Notes: generated from the sequence alone by a model not told the origin. Positions 52,508 through 61,518 are shown, counted from the stretch's first letter. The stretch is DNA of 64,000 nucleotides from Mycolicibacterium aromaticivorans JS19b1 = JCM 16368 (GCF_000559085.1 NZ_JALN02000001.1:930001-994000), one strand, 5' to 3'. Program-made: numbers and translations.

Positions 52508-53364
52508 ACCGGGTTGGTGCCCAGCTTTGCCTGGCTCATGTCGCTGATCTCCGACCAGCGCCCGGTGATCTCATCCAGGCTCGGCGCTGCGGGGAATGTG
52601 ACACCGTCGTTCTGGAACTGGGCGACCCGCTGCACCAGCCCGCCACCGACGACGAAGACCGAGCCGGTGTCGTGGTTCTGTTCGGAGAGTAGATAACCGA
52701 CGGCCGGTGCGACCAGCTCAGGGTTGAGCTTGTCGAGGACTTCCTGGGGAGCGATGTCGGCGGTCATCCGGGTGGCTGCCAGCGGCGCAATGGCATTGGC
52801 GGTGATTCCGTACTTGGCGCCCTCGATGGCCAGGGTGTTAATCAGTCCGACCAGCCCCGCCTTGGCCGCGCCGTAGTTGGCCTGCCCGAAGTTGCCGTAC
52901 AGTCCGCTGGTCGAGGTGGCGACGACGATCCGCCCGAAGCTCTGCTCGCGCAGATGCGGCCACGCCGCCCGGACGACGTTGTAGCCACCGGTGAGGTGCA
53001 CCTGCAGCACCGCATCCCAGTTGTCCTGTGTCATCTTGTGGAACGCACTGTCCCGGAGGATTCCCGCGTTGCTGACGATGCCGTGCACCGCGCCGAATTC
53101 ATCCAGTGCGGTGGCGACGATCTCGGCCGCACCATCCGCGGTGGCGACCGACGAGTAGTTGGCGACGGCCCGGCCACCGTCGGCGCGGATCTCGTCGACC
53201 ACCGCGTCGGCCATGCTGGTGCCCGATCCCGATCCGTCTCGGGCTCCGCCGAGATCGTTGACGACCACCAGTGCTCCGTTGGCGGCAAGGAACCGCGCGT
53301 AGGCGCGGCCCAGTCCTCCCCCGGCACCGGTGACGATGACGACGCGATCCTGCAATCCTGGCAC
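52504..53364 (-). CDS. SDR, 3-hydroxyacyl-CoA dehydrogenase-like (MFE-2/ChsB1 type)
   Basis: A 286-residue SDR. GAGGGLGRAYARFLA and VVVNDLGGARDGSG are typical of the dehydrogenase domain of peroxisomal multifunctional enzyme 2 and of the actinobacterial steroid enzyme ChsB1; Asp in NDLGG favours NAD. The catalytic Tyr and Lys are in NYGAAKAG. The GTG at 53364 has AAGGAG seven bases upstream. It should oxidise a 3-hydroxyacyl-CoA to the 3-keto form. Confidence 0.9.
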   Translation of the reverse strand: MPGLQDRVVIVTGAGGGLGRAYARFLAANGALVVVNDLGGARDGSGSGTSMADAVVDEIRADGGRAVANYSSVATADGAAEIVATALDEFGAVHGIVSNAGILRDSAFHKMTQDNWDAVLQVHLTGGYNVVRAAWPHLREQSFGRIVVATSTSGLYGNFGQANYGAAKAGLVGLINTLAIEGAKYGITANAIAPLAATRMTADIAPQEVLDKLNPELVAPAVGYLLSEQNHDTGSVFVVGGGLVQRVAQFQNDGVTFPAAPSLDEITGRWSEISDMSQAKLGTNPV

Positions 53365-53389
53365 TGGCTGTTCTCCTTGAACTTGTCGA

Positions 53390-54592
53390 TTACCTGGAGC
53401 CGCAACGCGGCTCGCGGGACACCACGGACACGAACGAGACGCACCCGCCCGGCCGCCCACCGAGGTTGTGCGTGAGCGCGGTGTGCGGATCGGACAGCTG
53501 CCGCGCACCCGCCTCGCCGCGGAACTGCAGCCACGCCTCGTAGAGCATCCGCAGCCCGCTGGCCCCGACCGGATGGCCGAAACTCTTCAGACCACCGTCG
53601 GGGTTGATCGGCAGCCGACCTCCGGCGTCGAACTCACCGCTCAGCACGTCTTTCCACGCCTGGCCGGGTTCGGCGAACCCGAGGTCTTCCATCAACACGA
53701 TCTCGGTCGGGGTGAAGCAGTCGTGAACCTCGGCCAGCGAGAGTTGGGTGGCGGGGTTGTCGATGCCGGCCTGCGCGTAGGCGTCTTTGGCCGACTTGAC
53801 CACTTCCGGGAAGCTGGTGAAATCGTAGCCGGGGTCGGTCGTCCCCCGAGTGGAGCCCGCCACCAGCGACAAGGCGTTGACATACATTGGGGTGTCGGTG
53901 AATTCGTGCGCCCGATCCGCCGACACGATCAACGCACACGCCGCACCGTCGGACACTCCTGAGCAGTCGAAGACGCCGAGGCGCCCGGCGATCGTGGGTG
54001 CGGCGTCGATGGTCTCCTTGGCGACGGACTTCCGGAACTGGGCCTTGGGGTTCCGTGATCCGTTGTCGTGGTTCTTCCAGGCGACGTGGGTCATCGCGGC
54101 ACGCATCTCGTCGGGGTGCACACCGTATCGCGCACAGTAGGCCGGATCGAGCAGGGAGAACGCCGCGGGTGCCGTCATCGACAGCTCAGCGGCAGTCCCG
54201 TCGGCCGGCGGGTCCTGGCGCAGCAGGCCGGAATAACCGGAGTCCTTGAGCTTTTCGACACCGACTGCCATCGCGATGTCATAGGCGCCGGAGGCGACCG
54301 CATAGCAGGCGTTGCGGAACGCCTCCGAACCAGAAGCGCACATGTTCTCGACCCGGGTGACGGGCTTGTCGTCGCTGCCGAGAGCGCGACTCAAGGTCAA
54401 CCCCGACATCCCGGAGCTCAGGGTGCCCAGCCAGTAGGCATCGACGTCTGCGGGTGACACACTCGCTCCGGACAGGCATTCCTGGTAGGCCTCGAGGATG
54501 AGATCCTCGGTCGAGGTGTCGAACCGCTCGCCGAAGTGGCTGCAGCCCATCGCGACAACGGCGACCCGCCCGGCGATTCCGTTACTGGCCAT
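53390..54592 (-). CDS. Lipid-transfer-type thiolase (SCP-x/Ltp family)
   Basis: A 400-residue thiolase-like protein of the nonspecific lipid-transfer (Ltp) group: Cys in ENMCASGSEAFRNA, HDCFTPTE and GHPVGASG. Several Ltp proteins are retro-aldolases acting on steroid side chains and need a DUF35 partner. The gene immediately upstream encodes a DUF35-bearing protein and overlaps this start by 11 bases. The ATG at 54592 is chosen on that coupling. The aldolase role is inferred. Confidence 0.9.
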   Translation of the reverse strand: MASNGIAGRVAVVAMGCSHFGERFDTSTEDLILEAYQECLSGASVSPADVDAYWLGTLSSGMSGLTLSRALGSDDKPVTRVENMCASGSEAFRNACYAVASGAYDIAMAVGVEKLKDSGYSGLLRQDPPADGTAAELSMTAPAAFSLLDPAYCARYGVHPDEMRAAMTHVAWKNHDNGSRNPKAQFRKSVAKETIDAAPTIAGRLGVFDCSGVSDGAACALIVSADRAHEFTDTPMYVNALSLVAGSTRGTTDPGYDFTSFPEVVKSAKDAYAQAGIDNPATQLSLAEVHDCFTPTEIVLMEDLGFAEPGQAWKDVLSGEFDAGGRLPINPDGGLKSFGHPVGASGLRMLYEAWLQFRGEAGARQLSDPHTALTHNLGGRPGGCVSFVSVVSREPRCGSR

Positions 54593-55937
54593 CGCGCAGC
54601 ACCGCCTTCCAGAAGTAGTTGTGCACGCCGTCTGCGGTGAACAGGCGCCGGAATGTGAAGCCGACCCGGTCGCCGACCTGTACCGCCCGCGGACCGACAT
54701 CCGCCATCTCGACGGTGAAGCGACCACCGTCGTCGACATCGACAACGGCCTGGACCATCGGTGGTGACGGCGAGTACGCCAGCCGATCGACGGTGGAGGT
54801 GACAACGGTCGCGCCGTGTTCGGTGATGCGGACCATGCTCATCGGCGCCGCCGACCCGCATGCGCGGCACACCCGCAACGGCGGCAGATGCACGAATCCG
54901 CAATCATCGCAGCGGGTTCCGGCGAGACCGAACTTCCAGTCCTGGGTCCGCGCGGCAGGTGGCCCCGCCGGCTTGTCGGGTTCAGGCCGTCGGGGTGGCT
55001 CGAAGTCGACCAGCCCGCACCAGGACAGATACGTCAGGTAATCGGCGGGGATACCGTCGGCCCGCTGGTCTGCCACGGCACGCTGTTGACGAGCACCGGG
55101 CAATGCCGAGGTGGCCTGCAGCACCGTCGCGTCGCATCCGTCGACCGCCGACACCACCAGGATGGTGTCGCCGGGTTCGGCGACATCGAGTGCGCCGCAG
55201 AGCGCGATCGCCGCATCCGCCGCCCCGCTGTGTCCAATCGGCGACGAGCGGATCGACTTGCGGCCCTTGACCAGAGCCCCGGCACCCTTGACGACTCCGG
55301 TGTTGGGGCAGGCCAGGACGACGTGGTCGGCCTCCACCACACCCGCGGCGTCCAGAACCTGCTCGGTGGCGGCGCGCACGAGCGCGGAGTAGCGGCCGAA
55401 GCCGAAGCGTTCCTCCCACTGCCGGCCGGTGACGTCGGTGGGCACCCGCCAGCGGTCCAGGAATTCATCGGTCAGTGCGGTGGTGGCCAGAACGTGGGCG
55501 ATCGCCGGGCCGTCGCCGAAGAGCAGTGCTGCTGCGCCGTCGCCGCCCAGCTTCTCGTCGGCGGAGCGGGGTCGGCCGACGCGGACATCGGCACAAACGG
55601 CCAGTCCCCCGCCCGCCGCTGCGGCGCGGATCGCGGCGAATCCACTGCGGCCGGTGCCGCACAGGTCGGCGGCGAACACCTCGGGCGGCAGGCCCAGCGC
55701 GGCGTGGATCGCCGTGGCGTTGGTCTTGTCCGCGTACGCGGGGCTGGAGGTGGCGAAGTAGATCGCCGACGGTGTGGTGCCGTCGCGGAGAACCTCGCCC
55801 GCTGCGGCCACCGCCATCGTGGTGGAGTCCTCGTCGTAGCTGGCGACCACACGATCACACTTGGGTGTGCCGATGGCGGTACCGGCAAGGCGGAACCGCG
55901 GCAGATAGCTGGCGTACGCCAGCAGTCCGGCGGTCAC
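54582..55937 (-). CDS. Ketosynthase III/HMG-CoA synthase-like protein fused to DUF35
   Basis: A 451-residue two-domain protein. Residues 1-310 look like an HMG-CoA synthase or KAS III-type condensing enzyme, with a cysteine at about 93 in DLCGTGRSGF and a GHSGAADAA segment. Residues 325-451 are DUF35: a zinc ribbon (Cys343, Cys346, Cys357, Cys360) and an OB fold. The GTG start at 55937 overlaps the thiolase stop as GTGA. DUF35 proteins bind acyl-CoA and dock thiolase-fold partners; the downstream Ltp gene overlaps this one. It may form a complex with Ltp for carbon-carbon cleavage or formation. Confidence 0.88.
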   Translation of the reverse strand: MTAGLLAYASYLPRFRLAGTAIGTPKCDRVVASYDEDSTTMAVAAAGEVLRDGTTPSAIYFATSSPAYADKTNATAIHAALGLPPEVFAADLCGTGRSGFAAIRAAAAGGGLAVCADVRVGRPRSADEKLGGDGAAALLFGDGPAIAHVLATTALTDEFLDRWRVPTDVTGRQWEERFGFGRYSALVRAATEQVLDAAGVVEADHVVLACPNTGVVKGAGALVKGRKSIRSSPIGHSGAADAAIALCGALDVAEPGDTILVVSAVDGCDATVLQATSALPGARQQRAVADQRADGIPADYLTYLSWCGLVDFEPPRRPEPDKPAGPPAARTQDWKFGLAGTRCDDCGFVHLPPLRVCRACGSAAPMSMVRITEHGATVVTSTVDRLAYSPSPPMVQAVVDVDDGGRFTVEMADVGPRAVQVGDRVGFTFRRLFTADGVHNYFWKAVLRDGQ

Positions 55938-57142
55938 GACACTCCCCGGAACACCGCGGCGATCCCCTGCCCGCCGCCGATGCACATCGTCTCCAGTGCC
56001 AATCCGCCTCCGCGCCGGCGCAGTTCGTGCAGCATCGTGGTCAGAATCCGGACACCGGTCGCACCGATCGGATGGCCCAGTGAGATTCCCGACCCGTTGA
56101 CGTTCAGCCGGTCCTCGACGTCGTCGAGTTTCACTCCCCACCCACTGAGCACGGCCAGCACCTGAACGGCGAAGGCCTCGTTGATCTCGATCAAATCCAG
56201 GTCGTCGAACCCCAGTCCCGTCTTGGCGAAGAGCTTGTCGACCGCTCCGACGGGACCGATCCCCATCCGGGACGGTTCGCAGCCCACGGCTGCCCACCCC
56301 TCCAGATAGCCGATCGGCTCCAGCCCCAAGTCATCGAGCCGGTCCTCCGCCACCACCAGACAGGCCGCCGCCGCGTCGTTCTGCTGACTGGAGTTGCCTG
56401 CGGTGACCGTGCCGTCCGGCACCACGGTGCGCAGCCGGGCCAACGTCTCGGGTGTGGTGTCGGGGCGCACGCCCTCGTCACGATCGACGGTGACCGGCTC
56501 ACCGCGGCGTTGCGGTACCGGCACGGTGATGATCTCGTCGGCGAAGGCGCCGGCCTGTTGCGCGGCCGCGGCACGCTGGTGGCTGCGGGCGGCGAACGCG
56601 TCGGCGGCGTCGCGGCCGATGCCGAAGTCGCGCGCCAGATTCTCGGCGGTCTCGATCATTCCGCTGATCGCCCCGAATCGCCATGCCGGTTGCGACATTT
56701 CACGACCACGGTCCAGCCGGTCGTACAGCGTCTGGTTGCCCGCTCTGGAACCCCAACGTGCCGTGGTGGTGTAGTGCTCGATGTTGCTCATCGACTCGAC
56801 GCCGCCGGCCAGCACGACGTCGGCAGCCCCGGTCTGCACGGTCATCGCCGCAGTCACCACGGCCTGCAGCCCGCCACCACATCGACGGTCGATCTGCAGG
56901 CCCGGGACCGTGATCGGCAGATCGGCGTGCAGAGCCACCCAGCGCCCGATGCACGGCGCTTCGGAGTTGGCGTAGGACTGGGCGAAGACGACGTCCTCGA
57001 TGAGTGCGGGGTCCACGCCGCTGGCCTCGACGACGGCGCGGGTGACCTGCGCGGCGAGGTCTTCGGCCCGCAGCGGCCGTAACGATCCGCCGAACGTGCC
57101 AACCGGGGTACGCAGGGGCGCGACGATCGCGGCCCGCCTCAT
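55934..57142 (-). CDS. Acetyl-CoA acetyltransferase (thiolase)
   Basis: A 402-residue canonical thiolase: Cys in DRRCGGGLQ near residue 90, EINEAFAVQV, GHPIGATG and the second cysteine in CIGGGQG. It begins at ATG 57142, overlapping the stop of the 77-residue gene as ATGA. It should cleave a beta-ketoacyl-CoA formed by the operon's hydratase and dehydrogenase steps. It differs from the thiolase at 31856 and from the Ltp at 53390. Confidence 0.93.
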   Translation of the reverse strand: MRRAAIVAPLRTPVGTFGGSLRPLRAEDLAAQVTRAVVEASGVDPALIEDVVFAQSYANSEAPCIGRWVALHADLPITVPGLQIDRRCGGGLQAVVTAAMTVQTGAADVVLAGGVESMSNIEHYTTTARWGSRAGNQTLYDRLDRGREMSQPAWRFGAISGMIETAENLARDFGIGRDAADAFAARSHQRAAAAQQAGAFADEIITVPVPQRRGEPVTVDRDEGVRPDTTPETLARLRTVVPDGTVTAGNSSQQNDAAAACLVVAEDRLDDLGLEPIGYLEGWAAVGCEPSRMGIGPVGAVDKLFAKTGLGFDDLDLIEINEAFAVQVLAVLSGWGVKLDDVEDRLNVNGSGISLGHPIGATGVRILTTMLHELRRRGGGLALETMCIGGGQGIAAVFRGVS

Positions 57143-57372
57143 GCGTCGTCCCGCCAGCGGTTCGCCGATGGATCGAGCAGCGCCGTGAGGCGTTCGTCGG
57201 GCAGCCACACGAGTGTCTCCAACTCCAATGCGTCGAGGTAGCGCACCCGTCCGGTGCGCAGGTCTTCCAGTCGCAACCGAGGACCGTTGGCATCGAGGTC
57301 GACGGTCACCGAGACCTGGGCGAACTCGCTGGCGACGACGCCGGGCGGGGCATGTTCGGGTTCCACGCGCAT
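57139..57372 (-). CDS. Small protein of unknown function in the Rieske operon
   Basis: A 77-residue protein, acidic, predicted mostly beta in the first half (FAQVSVTVDLDANGPRLRLED) and helical in the second (LDALELETLVWLPDERLTAL). No cysteine, membrane segment or signal is present, so it is not a ferredoxin. It lies one base after the Rieske beta gene and overlaps the thiolase start by 4 bases, which supports real translation. It could be an assembly or accessory subunit of the oxygenase. Not recognised. Confidence 0.75.
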   Translation of the reverse strand: MRVEPEHAPPGVVASEFAQVSVTVDLDANGPRLRLEDLRTGRVRYLDALELETLVWLPDERLTALLDPSANRWRDDA

Positions 57373-57373
57373 C

Positions 57374-57904
57374 TCAGATCAGGAAGCCGAGGGTGGGCAG
57401 CGGCCTGTCGTTGTCCACCAGGACAACCTTCTTGTAGACCAGTCGCAGGCCGGCGTCGGTTCGGCGTAGCCGGTAGGTGGTTCGGCCACCCCACAGATGA
57501 GTGCCCCGTGCGCGCGATTCCAGCAGCAGGAAATTGGCGCCGACCTCGAGATCGATGCCGCCCTCTGAATTGGTTCTGCCGCCGAGCAATTCGATGTTGC
57601 TCAGCAGCCGTCGCATATTCGACACGGGCGTCTGGGCGTACCGCTTGCCGGTGCGGATCTGCTTGAGCCGGGTGCCGATCCGGCTTCGGTTGTCGCAGAT
57701 GATGGCCATCTGGTTACCGGGCCGGGCATCGGCGGAGCCGTTCGCAGGAACCCAGTAGAGCGCATCGTCGGTCCAGAGCGCTTCCCACGAGTCGTAGTCG
57801 CTCTCATCGGCGAATCGAGCCTCGCGATAGAGGAACTGCTCCACCTCGTCGCGGTCGAACCCGGTTGGCACAGTGTGTAATTCATCGAGGGTGGACGCAG
57901 TCAT
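57374..57904 (-). CDS. Ring-hydroxylating dioxygenase beta subunit
   Basis: A 176-residue SnoaL/NTF2-fold protein of the aromatic dioxygenase small-subunit family: EQFLYREARFADESDYDSWEA-type start with LWTDDALYWVP, and the closing RLVYKKVVLVDND. Beta subunits are structural partners of the Rieske alpha chain in an alpha3beta3 hexamer. The ATG at 57904 is two bases after the alpha stop; the longer open frame overlaps alpha coding sequence and is rejected. Confidence 0.9.
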   Translation of the reverse strand: MTASTLDELHTVPTGFDRDEVEQFLYREARFADESDYDSWEALWTDDALYWVPANGSADARPGNQMAIICDNRSRIGTRLKQIRTGKRYAQTPVSNMRRLLSNIELLGGRTNSEGGIDLEVGANFLLLESRARGTHLWGGRTTYRLRRTDAGLRLVYKKVVLVDNDRPLPTLGFLI

Positions 57905-57906
57905 CG

Positions 57907-59175
57907 TCAGTCCTGTTCCATCAGCTGCTTGTAATGCGACCAGAACGCCCGCATACCGGTCTCGTCGGTGTTGGTGCCGATGGTGAATCCGTGCTCGTCG
58001 ACCCGCTCGCGATTCAGCCCGCGCCGCACGTCCAGCCACTCCGGGTCGCGCACCTCCAGGCCGGCCTGATTGCGCTCATACATCTCGGTGTCATCGGCCA
58101 GCAGCATGCCGGCCGGTCCGACCGAGGCCAAACACTGTGACACCAGGCGCTTGTTGAGTTCGGGCGCACCCACCAGCTGCACGGCGGTGGAGTACTGCAC
58201 GCACTCCCCGACGGAGACCGGTTGCAGGTTGAACACCTGGATTTCGGCGATGAACAGATTCGGGAAGATCATCACGTGCGGCGCACCCTCGATGAGGATC
58301 TTCTCGGCGGCCTCGCCATGGCGGGCCCGCATGGCCGCGACGTATTCGGGGACCCGGGCTTCGGTGGTGCCGAACCAGCGCATCGGTGTCGCGTGCTTGC
58401 GGAACTCCGGCCGCAGATCATTCTCGCTGTGGCCGTTGCCGAGGTCGCGCGTCACCGCGATCGACGAGTCACTGTAGAGCGGTCCGATCGTGGATTGTGT
58501 GACGCCGAGGATCGCACCGTGCACGAATTGCGGGTGGTAGCCATCGGTCTCGTTCTCCACCACCAGTTTCCAGTTGGCCCGGGTCTGATGCTGCAGCCAC
58601 CCGGCGTTCAGCTCGACGGTGCCCTCCGGGGACAACCCGCAGAGCCGGTCGATCTCACCGGCCGCCGCACCGAGGTGTTCGAGCAGAGTCGGCCCCTCGG
58701 CGGCGAAGCTGCCGAACACGAAGCCGCGATAAGAGTCCATTCGCGGAACCCGGCCCATCGGCATGTCGAGCTGACGCTGCCCGTACCCCTTGAAGAACGG
58801 AAACCCGATCAGCTCACCGGTATTACGAAACGTCCAGCCGTGGAACGGGCAGCGGAATGTACTCGAATTGCCCTTGGCGTCATCGCAGACCTGGTTTCCA
58901 CGATGACTGCACCGGTTGAGCAGCAAGTGCACCTGCCCGTCGCGGTCCCGCGTCATGATCACGTCCTGCAACCCCAGCTTCTTGCGGACGTAGTCGCCGG
59001 GCCGGGCAACCTCACTCTCGTGACCCACGAACACCCAACTGCGGTACCAGATCTTGTTCAGCTCGTCGGCGAAGATAGTCGGGTCGGTGTACATCGACCC
59101 GTGCACCTTGTCGTGGCGGATCAAGCGGTCGTAGCGCCCTGCGGTTCCCGCGGCCGGATCGATAACCGAGGTCAT
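57907..59175 (-). CDS. Rieske non-heme iron oxygenase alpha subunit
   Basis: A 422-residue oxygenase. The Rieske cluster ligands are Cys89 and His91 (RCSHRG) and Cys109 and His112 (RCPFHGW). The mononuclear iron site follows in NETDGYHPQFVH, with His214 and His219, the bridging Asp211, and a later carboxylate near residue 367 (LADDTE). It should add O2 to an aromatic or unsaturated ring. The beta gene follows at once. No ferredoxin or reductase is encoded in this operon; the nearest are at 34176-36028. The ATG overlaps the preceding crotonase stop... in reverse, its start at 59175 shares ATGA with that stop. Confidence 0.93.
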   Translation of the reverse strand: MTSVIDPAAGTAGRYDRLIRHDKVHGSMYTDPTIFADELNKIWYRSWVFVGHESEVARPGDYVRKKLGLQDVIMTRDRDGQVHLLLNRCSHRGNQVCDDAKGNSSTFRCPFHGWTFRNTGELIGFPFFKGYGQRQLDMPMGRVPRMDSYRGFVFGSFAAEGPTLLEHLGAAAGEIDRLCGLSPEGTVELNAGWLQHQTRANWKLVVENETDGYHPQFVHGAILGVTQSTIGPLYSDSSIAVTRDLGNGHSENDLRPEFRKHATPMRWFGTTEARVPEYVAAMRARHGEAAEKILIEGAPHVMIFPNLFIAEIQVFNLQPVSVGECVQYSTAVQLVGAPELNKRLVSQCLASVGPAGMLLADDTEMYERNQAGLEVRDPEWLDVRRGLNRERVDEHGFTIGTNTDETGMRAFWSHYKQLMEQD

Positions 59176-59957
59176 TGCCGTACTCCTTGTGTGGTTCCGA
59201 ATACCGGATTCCGCTTGGCGGCGAACGCATCGACCGCTTCGGCGAAGTCATCGCTGTCGAACAGGCGCGCCTGTTCCGCGGCCTCCCGGTCGAGAACGTC
59301 CAATGGGTGCATGGTCGGGGCGATCGCCAGCAGCGTCTTGATGACGCCGAGCGCTTCCGCTGGGCGCTGCGCCAGAGCGGCCGCATCGGCGACCGCGGTG
59401 GCGAGCGCTTCGCCCGGCTCGGCCAGGCTGTCCACCAATCCGAGCTCCCACGCGTCGGTGGCGGACAGCGGAGCCGGAAACAGGATCAGCTGACGAGTCC
59501 GGGCCGCGCCGATCCGGGCCGGCAGCGATACATAGGTACCCATGTCGCCGGACAGACCGACGTTGGTGAAGGTCGCCGCGAAGCGGGCGTCGCGAGCGGC
59601 GACGACCCGGTCGCAGGCCGCGGCGAGCCCGGCACCCGCACCGAATGCGGAACCCTCCACCGCGGCCAGCACCGGCTTGGGGGTAGCCCAGATCGCCCGA
59701 ATCACGTTCTGCGCAAGATTGATCCGCTCCAAAGCCGCATCGGGAGCCATCCTGGTCATGGTGGCGATATCGCCGCCGGAGCAGAACGAACCACCCGCAC
59801 CGGTCAGCACGATCGCCCGCACCCCCGGGTCGGCGTCGGCCGCCTCGATCGCCTCTGCCAACTCGATGCGCAGCGGCAGGTCGATCGCGTTGCGGACCGC
59901 CGGCCGGTTGAGGGTGATCGTGCGAACCGGGCCTGCGTCGTCGATCAGGATGCTCAC
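59172..59957 (-). CDS. Enoyl-CoA hydratase/isomerase family protein 1
   Basis: A 261-residue crotonase-fold protein with oxyanion loops SFCSGGDIA and GSAFGAGAG. Where classical hydratases have a P-E pair, the sequence reads NVGLSGDMGTYVSLPARIG, closer to PaaG-type isomerases that use an aspartate. The GTG at 59957 overlaps the upstream stop as GTGA and its stop overlaps the Rieske alpha start. Isomerase, hydratase and hydrolase are all possible. Confidence 0.9.
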   Translation of the reverse strand: MSILIDDAGPVRTITLNRPAVRNAIDLPLRIELAEAIEAADADPGVRAIVLTGAGGSFCSGGDIATMTRMAPDAALERINLAQNVIRAIWATPKPVLAAVEGSAFGAGAGLAAACDRVVAARDARFAATFTNVGLSGDMGTYVSLPARIGAARTRQLILFPAPLSATDAWELGLVDSLAEPGEALATAVADAAALAQRPAEALGVIKTLLAIAPTMHPLDVLDREAAEQARLFDSDDFAEAVDAFAAKRNPVFGTTQGVRQ

Positions 59958-60754
59958 AGGCCGCCGAACTTCGGCGGGCGCCGTTCGATCACCGCGCGCA
60001 GACCTTCCAATGCGTCCGCGGTGCCGGACAGTTCGGAAACCGTTCGGGCCTCTTCAGCCAACCGCTGTTCGACCGACTGCCCGACGCCGCTCCACACCAG
60101 CCGCTTGGTGGCGGACAGGGCCGCGGTGGGCAGTTGGACCAGCTGGGACGCAAGGTCCTCGGCGCGTGCCGTCAGCGCGTCGTCGTCGACGACTTCGGTG
60201 ATGAGCCCGATCTCGGCGGCCTCGTCGGCCGATAGCGTGGGATTCGTCAGCAGGATGCGCAATGCCTGTCGCAATCCGACCAGCTGGGTCAGCGTGACCG
60301 ACGAACCACCGTCGGGTGCCATCCCGACCCGCACGGCGCCGGAGAAGAACTTCGCCGACCGTGCGGCCACCACGATGTCGGAGGCACACACCAGGCCCAG
60401 TCCCCCACCACCGGCCGCGAAACCCTGCACCGCGGTGACGACGGGGACCCGAAGTTGGATCAGCGCCGCAGTGGCCAACTGGAGCCAGGCCGTCGCTTCA
60501 CGCAGGTAGTCGGGCAGGTCGGCGCCCTTGGATTCGAAGGTCTTGACGTCGCCGCCTGCGCAGAAGTTACGGCCCTCACCCGTCATCAGCACGACGCGTA
60601 CGGCCGGGTCGGCATGACAGGCCAGGATCGCTTCATGCAGCGCCTTGAGAATCTCCACGTTGAGGCCGTTGGACGCCTCGGGCCGGTTCAGCCGTAGCCG
60701 GGCGATGCCGTCGCTGACCGCCACGGCGACCGGGGCCTCGATCGATGTCGTCAT
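59954..60754 (-). CDS. Enoyl-CoA hydratase/isomerase family protein 2
   Basis: A 266-residue crotonase with NFCAGGDVK and GFAAGGGGLGLV. The active-site stretch VRVGMAPDGGSSVTLTQLVG carries an aspartate in the isomerase position rather than the hydratase glutamate. It is coupled by 4-base overlaps on both sides. It is more like PaaG-type isomerases than like FadB-type hydratases; the substrate is unknown. Confidence 0.9.
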   Translation of the reverse strand: MTTSIEAPVAVAVSDGIARLRLNRPEASNGLNVEILKALHEAILACHADPAVRVVLMTGEGRNFCAGGDVKTFESKGADLPDYLREATAWLQLATAALIQLRVPVVTAVQGFAAGGGGLGLVCASDIVVAARSAKFFSGAVRVGMAPDGGSSVTLTQLVGLRQALRILLTNPTLSADEAAEIGLITEVVDDDALTARAEDLASQLVQLPTAALSATKRLVWSGVGQSVEQRLAEEARTVSELSGTADALEGLRAVIERRPPKFGGL

Positions 60755-61518
60755 GCACGAACCTCTCTGCTCTGGAAGGCCGTGACGCTGTCCGATCCCG
60801 CGCCGCCGGCGATGTGGCGGACCACCGCAGCCATCTCTGCGTCGAGCCCCGCACGCAGGCCGTCGTCGACTCCGACGGCGACGAGCCGCTTGATGGTGGT
60901 CACCGCGTCCCGTCGCCGTTCGCCGAGCCGGGTGGCGAAACGGGCGATGCCGTCGTCGAATTGATCGTGGGGAAAGGCCCGGTAGGCCAAACCCAGTCGC
61001 ACTGCGTCGAGCCCGGAAAGCCGATCGCCCGACAGCAATACGCCGAGCGCCTGCTGTCGGCCGATGAGGTGCGGCAGCCGCGCGGTTCCGCCGCCGCCGG
61101 GAACCATCCCGTAGTTGACGTGGTTGTCGGTGATCTTGGCCGTCTCGCTGACCAGGACGATGTCGGCGGCCTGCATCAGCTCGAAGCCGCCGGCCGCCGC
61201 GGACCCCTCGACCGCGGCGATCACCGGGGTCTCCACGCCGGCGATGGCGTCACAGGCGTCGCGAAAGGCTGCGAACAACTCGGTCAGTGCGGCGGGTCCC
61301 TGGGCACGCAGTCGTTGGACCTCGTCGAAGTCACCGCCGGCGCAGAAGTTTCCGCCGCTGCCCCGGATCACGATCACGTTGACGGCGGCGTCGGCGCCGA
61401 CGGATTCGATGGCCGCGCGCAGTGCACGTGCGAGTCCGACGGTGATCGCGTTCATCCGATCCGGACGATCCAGGGTGATCCACCCGACGTGACCGTCGAG
61501 CGACGTCGTGACGCTCAT
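60751..61518 (-). CDS. Enoyl-CoA hydratase/isomerase family protein 3
   Basis: A 255-residue crotonase and first gene of the 13-gene operon. Oxyanion loops: NFCAGGDFD and GSAAAGGFELM. The sequence NYGMVPGGGGTARLPHLIG lacks the proline-glutamate pair but has a glutamate in GFELM, as in some carnitinyl-CoA dehydratase-type members. GAGGAG precedes the ATG at 61518. The promoter and palindrome lie directly upstream. Confidence 0.9.
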   Translation of the reverse strand: MSVTTSLDGHVGWITLDRPDRMNAITVGLARALRAAIESVGADAAVNVIVIRGSGGNFCAGGDFDEVQRLRAQGPAALTELFAAFRDACDAIAGVETPVIAAVEGSAAAGGFELMQAADIVLVSETAKITDNHVNYGMVPGGGGTARLPHLIGRQQALGVLLSGDRLSGLDAVRLGLAYRAFPHDQFDDGIARFATRLGERRRDAVTTIKRLVAVGVDDGLRAGLDAEMAAVVRHIAGGAGSDSVTAFQSREVRA

